DNA from: an uncultured Streptococcus sp.
GTDB taxonomy: Bacteria; Bacillota; Bacilli; Lactobacillales; Aerococcaceae
Reading direction: 5' to 3'
Assembly (NCBI GenBank): GCA_916050055.1
Contig: CAJZJY010000003.1
Coordinates: 1 to 17,870, forward strand
Length of the DNA: 17,870 nucleotides
Made by a program: the position numbers and the translations under genes. Positions 16,138 through 17,870 of this stretch are shown one piece after another; positions within the stretch are counted from its first letter, which is position 1, and the number at the start of each line of letters is the position of its first letter. Below the pieces are notes generated by a model. The model saw nothing but the letters and a program-made list of their open reading frames with translations. It was not told the origin of the DNA and ran no database searches.

Positions 16138-16146
16138 ATTTTACCA
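16138..16146 (-). promoter_or_regulatory. Possible extended -10 promoter of the ymdB operon
   Basis: The minus strand reads TGG-TAAAAT (16146-16138), about 33 bases before ymdB, without a good -35 box. Two copies of TATCTAG (16174-16168 and 16191-16185, minus strand) lie upstream in direct orientation, 17 bases apart. Confidence 0.45.
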
Positions 16147-16195
16147 TAAAACAAGGCTAGAAAATACCTAGATACAACCATGCACTAGATAGCTT

Positions 16196-16217
16196 AAATT
16201 AACATATATGTTAATTT
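16196..16217. repeat. Perfect 22-bp palindrome over the azlD stop codon
   Basis: AAATTAACATA followed by TATGTTAATTT is a perfect palindrome without spacer, and its last base is part of the azlD stop codon. It has one G-C pair per arm and no T run of note, so it is a weak terminator at best. It might be a protein-binding site. Confidence 0.5.
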
Positions 16218-16540
16218 CACATCACTTGTAATAAGACCATATAAATGACCGTTGGAACAAAGATGCTGAGCAGTGTATTCTCCTTCCACCATTGCAACAA
16301 CACTACGATTGCAACTGCAATGATTTCTGGAATTCCAAATGGTGCTTTTACAAATGAAATATCCTTTAGACAATAAACAACTAGAATTGTAATGATAGCT
16401 TGTGGAAGGACCGCAGAAATAAACTGCATGCGGTTCGATAAATTCGTTTCATTGCGTAATACAAGAAATGGAAATAATCGAATCGCAAAAGTCACGATTC
16501 CACTTGTAACGAGAGCAAGAAAAATATACGTACTACTCAT
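16217..16540 (-). CDS. azlD: Branched-chain amino acid export subunit AzlD
   Basis: Small membrane protein of 107 aa with about four hydrophobic segments, the partner of AzlC in a two-part exporter of branched-chain amino acids (AzlCD/BrnFE type). Typical of the AzlD family are the start SSTYIFLALVTSGIVTFAIRLFPFLVL, the short charged loop RNETNLSNRM, the segment SAVLPQAIITILVVYCL and the end VPTVIYMVLLQVM. Its ATG lies 8 bases inside the 3' end of azlC, so the two are translationally coupled. Substrate range cannot be read from sequence. Confidence 0.9.
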   Translation of the reverse strand: MSSTYIFLALVTSGIVTFAIRLFPFLVLRNETNLSNRMQFISAVLPQAIITILVVYCLKDISFVKAPFGIPEIIAVAIVVLLQWWKENTLLSIFVPTVIYMVLLQVM

Positions 16541-17231
16541 TTTCTTCCTCCTTCATTTGTAGTTTCTCACGTTCGAAGATTGCAATTAATCCAATCATCG
16601 TCGTGGCTAATGCGCACACAAGAAAATACTGTTTTCCAACAAAAATCAACCAGAAAATCGCACTCACTCCCCCAATGATAAATGGGAAATAGCGGTCTGC
16701 CTTTTTCAATTGGTTCACGAGAATCACCACAAAGAGTGCCGTCATAGAAAAATCGATGCCCTTTGTTGAAAACGGAAGGAATTCGCCGATAACAACTCCA
16801 ATGACTGTGCCAAGAATCCAATAGAAATGGTTCAAGAGCCCAACATAGACCATAACGTTCTCATTGCCTTCAGTTTTTGTTTGTTTCATCCCCACTAATA
16901 GCGAGAAGGTTTCATCCGATAAGGCGAAGATTAAATAAAAAGCCTTCCACCCCAACTTTTTAAATTCCTCAATAAAGCTAACGCCGTAAAATAGCATTCT
17001 GGCATTAATAAATAAAGTCATTAAGGCAATCATCCAAAAACTCATCCCTGCACTCATAAATGAGACAATGGCAAATTGCATGGAACCAGCATAAACAAAT
17101 AGACTTGAAAAAATAGAAGCCCAAGCAGGAAATCCTTCTTGAGACATCAGAAGTGCAAATGCAATTCCTAAAAAGACATACCCGAAACAGATGGGTAAAC
17201 TAATTGTAAATGCCTGTTTTAATTCTTTCAT
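16533..17231 (-). CDS. azlC: Branched-chain amino acid export subunit AzlC
   Basis: Large subunit of the AzlCD exporter, 232 aa with several membrane segments. It begins KQAFTISLPICFGYVFLGIAFALLM, followed by VYAGSMQFAIVSFM, the conserved INARMLFYG stretch and LSDETFSLL, all typical of AzlC. I choose the ATG at 17231 because AGGAGA stands just upstream. An ATG at 17285 in frame would add 18 residues translated from the terminator hairpin and has no good ribosome site. The gene sits directly behind the transketolase terminator with no clear promoter of its own in the 74-base gap, so it may depend on read-through. Confidence 0.92.
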   Translation of the reverse strand: MKELKQAFTISLPICFGYVFLGIAFALLMSQEGFPAWASIFSSLFVYAGSMQFAIVSFMSAGMSFWMIALMTLFINARMLFYGVSFIEEFKKLGWKAFYLIFALSDETFSLLVGMKQTKTEGNENVMVYVGLLNHFYWILGTVIGVVIGEFLPFSTKGIDFSMTALFVVILVNQLKKADRYFPFIIGGVSAIFWLIFVGKQYFLVCALATTMIGLIAIFEREKLQMKEEENE

Positions 17232-17247
17232 ACATTCTCCTAAAAAC

Positions 17248-17288
17248 AAAAAAAGATTGAAAGCCTGATATACCCAGACCTTCAATCT
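17248..17288 (-). terminator. Rho-independent terminator of the transketolase gene
   Basis: On the minus strand AGATTGAAGGTCTG (17288-17275) pairs with CAGGCTTTCAATCT (17267-17254) including two G-U pairs, followed by seven T. It stands between the tkt stop and the azlC ribosome site. Confidence 0.85.
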
Positions 17289-17305
17289 CTTATTTTAACT
17301 TATTT

Positions 17306-17870
17306 TTATAAAGATTTAAATGTATTCACTACATTTTCTACAGTGAATCCTAATGTTTCCATGACTTTGTTTCCGTTACCTGATAAACCGAAACGGTCGA
17401 TTGTCACAGTTGACCCATCAAGGCCAACGTATTGACCCCATCCGAAACTTGCGCCCATTTCAACGGCTACACGTTTACGAACATCGCTTGGTAATACTGA
17501 TTCGCGATATTCTTTTTGTTGTTCTTCGAACAAGTTCATGGATGGCATTGATACAACAGATACATCAATCCCTTCTTCGGCAAGAACTTTTTGCGCTTCA
17601 ATGGCAAGCGCCACTTCAGAACCTGTCGCAATCAAGATACCTTCTGGAGTATCGCATTTTTGTGGGCTAACCACATATGCCCCACGTTTCACACCTTCGT
17701 AAGCTAGTTCTTTTGAGTGTTCAAGAACTGGTAAGTTTTGACGTGAGAATACTAATACTGTTGGACGGTCTTTTGCTTCTACAGCTACTTTCCACGCAGC
17801 AGATACTTCGTTACCATCAGCAGGACGAATCACGTTTAAGTTTGGAGTTGCACGGAACGCTGCTAATTGT
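17306..17870 (-). CDS. tkt: Transketolase, C-terminal part (5' end outside the window)
   Basis: Thiamine-diphosphate enzyme that moves two-carbon units between pentose, hexose and other sugar phosphates. The frame is open to the right edge; read from 17869 it gives QLAAFRATPNLNVIRPADGNE, then WKVAVEAKDRPTVLVFSRQNLPVL. These are the pyrimidine-domain end and the linker of bacterial transketolase. The C-terminal domain follows with GILIATGSEVALAIEAQKVL, VSVVSMPSMNLFEEQ and the sugar-phosphate binding region GASFGWGQYVGLDGSTVTIDRFG. It ends FTVENVVNTFKSL, as usual. The visible 187 residues are about the last 28% of a normal transketolase. The GTG at 17833 is an internal valine codon, not the start. 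Confidence 0.95.
   Translation of the reverse strand, partial: QLAAFRATPNLNVIRPADGNEVSAAWKVAVEAKDRPTVLVFSRQNLPVLEHSKELAYEGVKRGAYVVSPQKCDTPEGILIATGSEVALAIEAQKVLAEEGIDVSVVSMPSMNLFEEQQKEYRESVLPSDVRKRVAVEMGASFGWGQYVGLDGSTVTIDRFGLSGNGNKVMETLGFTVENVVNTFKSL

Overview
The window reads as a chromosomal segment of a low-GC Gram-positive bacterium of the order Lactobacillales. The evidence is the tight purine-rich ribosome binding sites, the lipoprotein-type ABC binding protein, a full-length xylulose-5-P/fructose-6-P phosphoketolase, MutS/MutL with an endonuclease-type MutL, and YmdB. A Carnobacteriaceae-like genus such as Granulicatella is a guess from overall feel, not something the sequence proves. 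No phage, transposase, CRISPR or plasmid gene is seen. All genes except the cut-off gene at the left edge are on the minus strand.

Layout, left to right. Positions 2-346 hold the 3' end of a plus-strand RpiR/MurR-type regulator, which converges on the next block through two strong hairpins (375-457). Positions 464-3730 (minus) hold tsaE, a GNAT acetyltransferase, mtnN, then murB with its own promoter, then an orphan ECF-transporter S component. Positions 3768-6886 are a complete transport operon: promoter, lysine riboswitch with its terminator, binding lipoprotein, permease and ATPase. Because the leader is a lysine riboswitch, the transporter is best read as a lysine importer. Positions 6890-7600 are non-coding and hold two large inverted-repeat elements. 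Positions 7608-9977 are xfp with its promoter region to about 10300. Positions 10311-16143 are a ymdB-mutS-mutL-msrB operon. Positions 16217-17231 are azlC-azlD (branched-chain amino acid export). Positions 17306-17870 are the C-terminal part of a transketolase that runs off the right edge. Xfp and transketolase share xylulose-5-phosphate and fructose-6-phosphate as substrates, so the window holds two pentose-phosphate enzymes.

The most unusual content is non-coding. (1) Between the binding-protein and permease genes of the lysine operon lies a GC-rich array of three units with a period of about 120 bp. Each unit starts with the same conserved 20-odd bases, followed by a different nested hairpin. 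(2) Upstream of the lysine promoter lie two homologous elements, 182 and 326 bp. Each is closed by long imperfect inverted arms and holds an internal hairpin that is conserved in shape with compensatory base changes between the two copies. (3) The 182/326-bp elements and the intra-operon array may share short end motifs. These look like a family of structured intergenic repeats (MITE/BOX-like). I cannot identify them with a named family.
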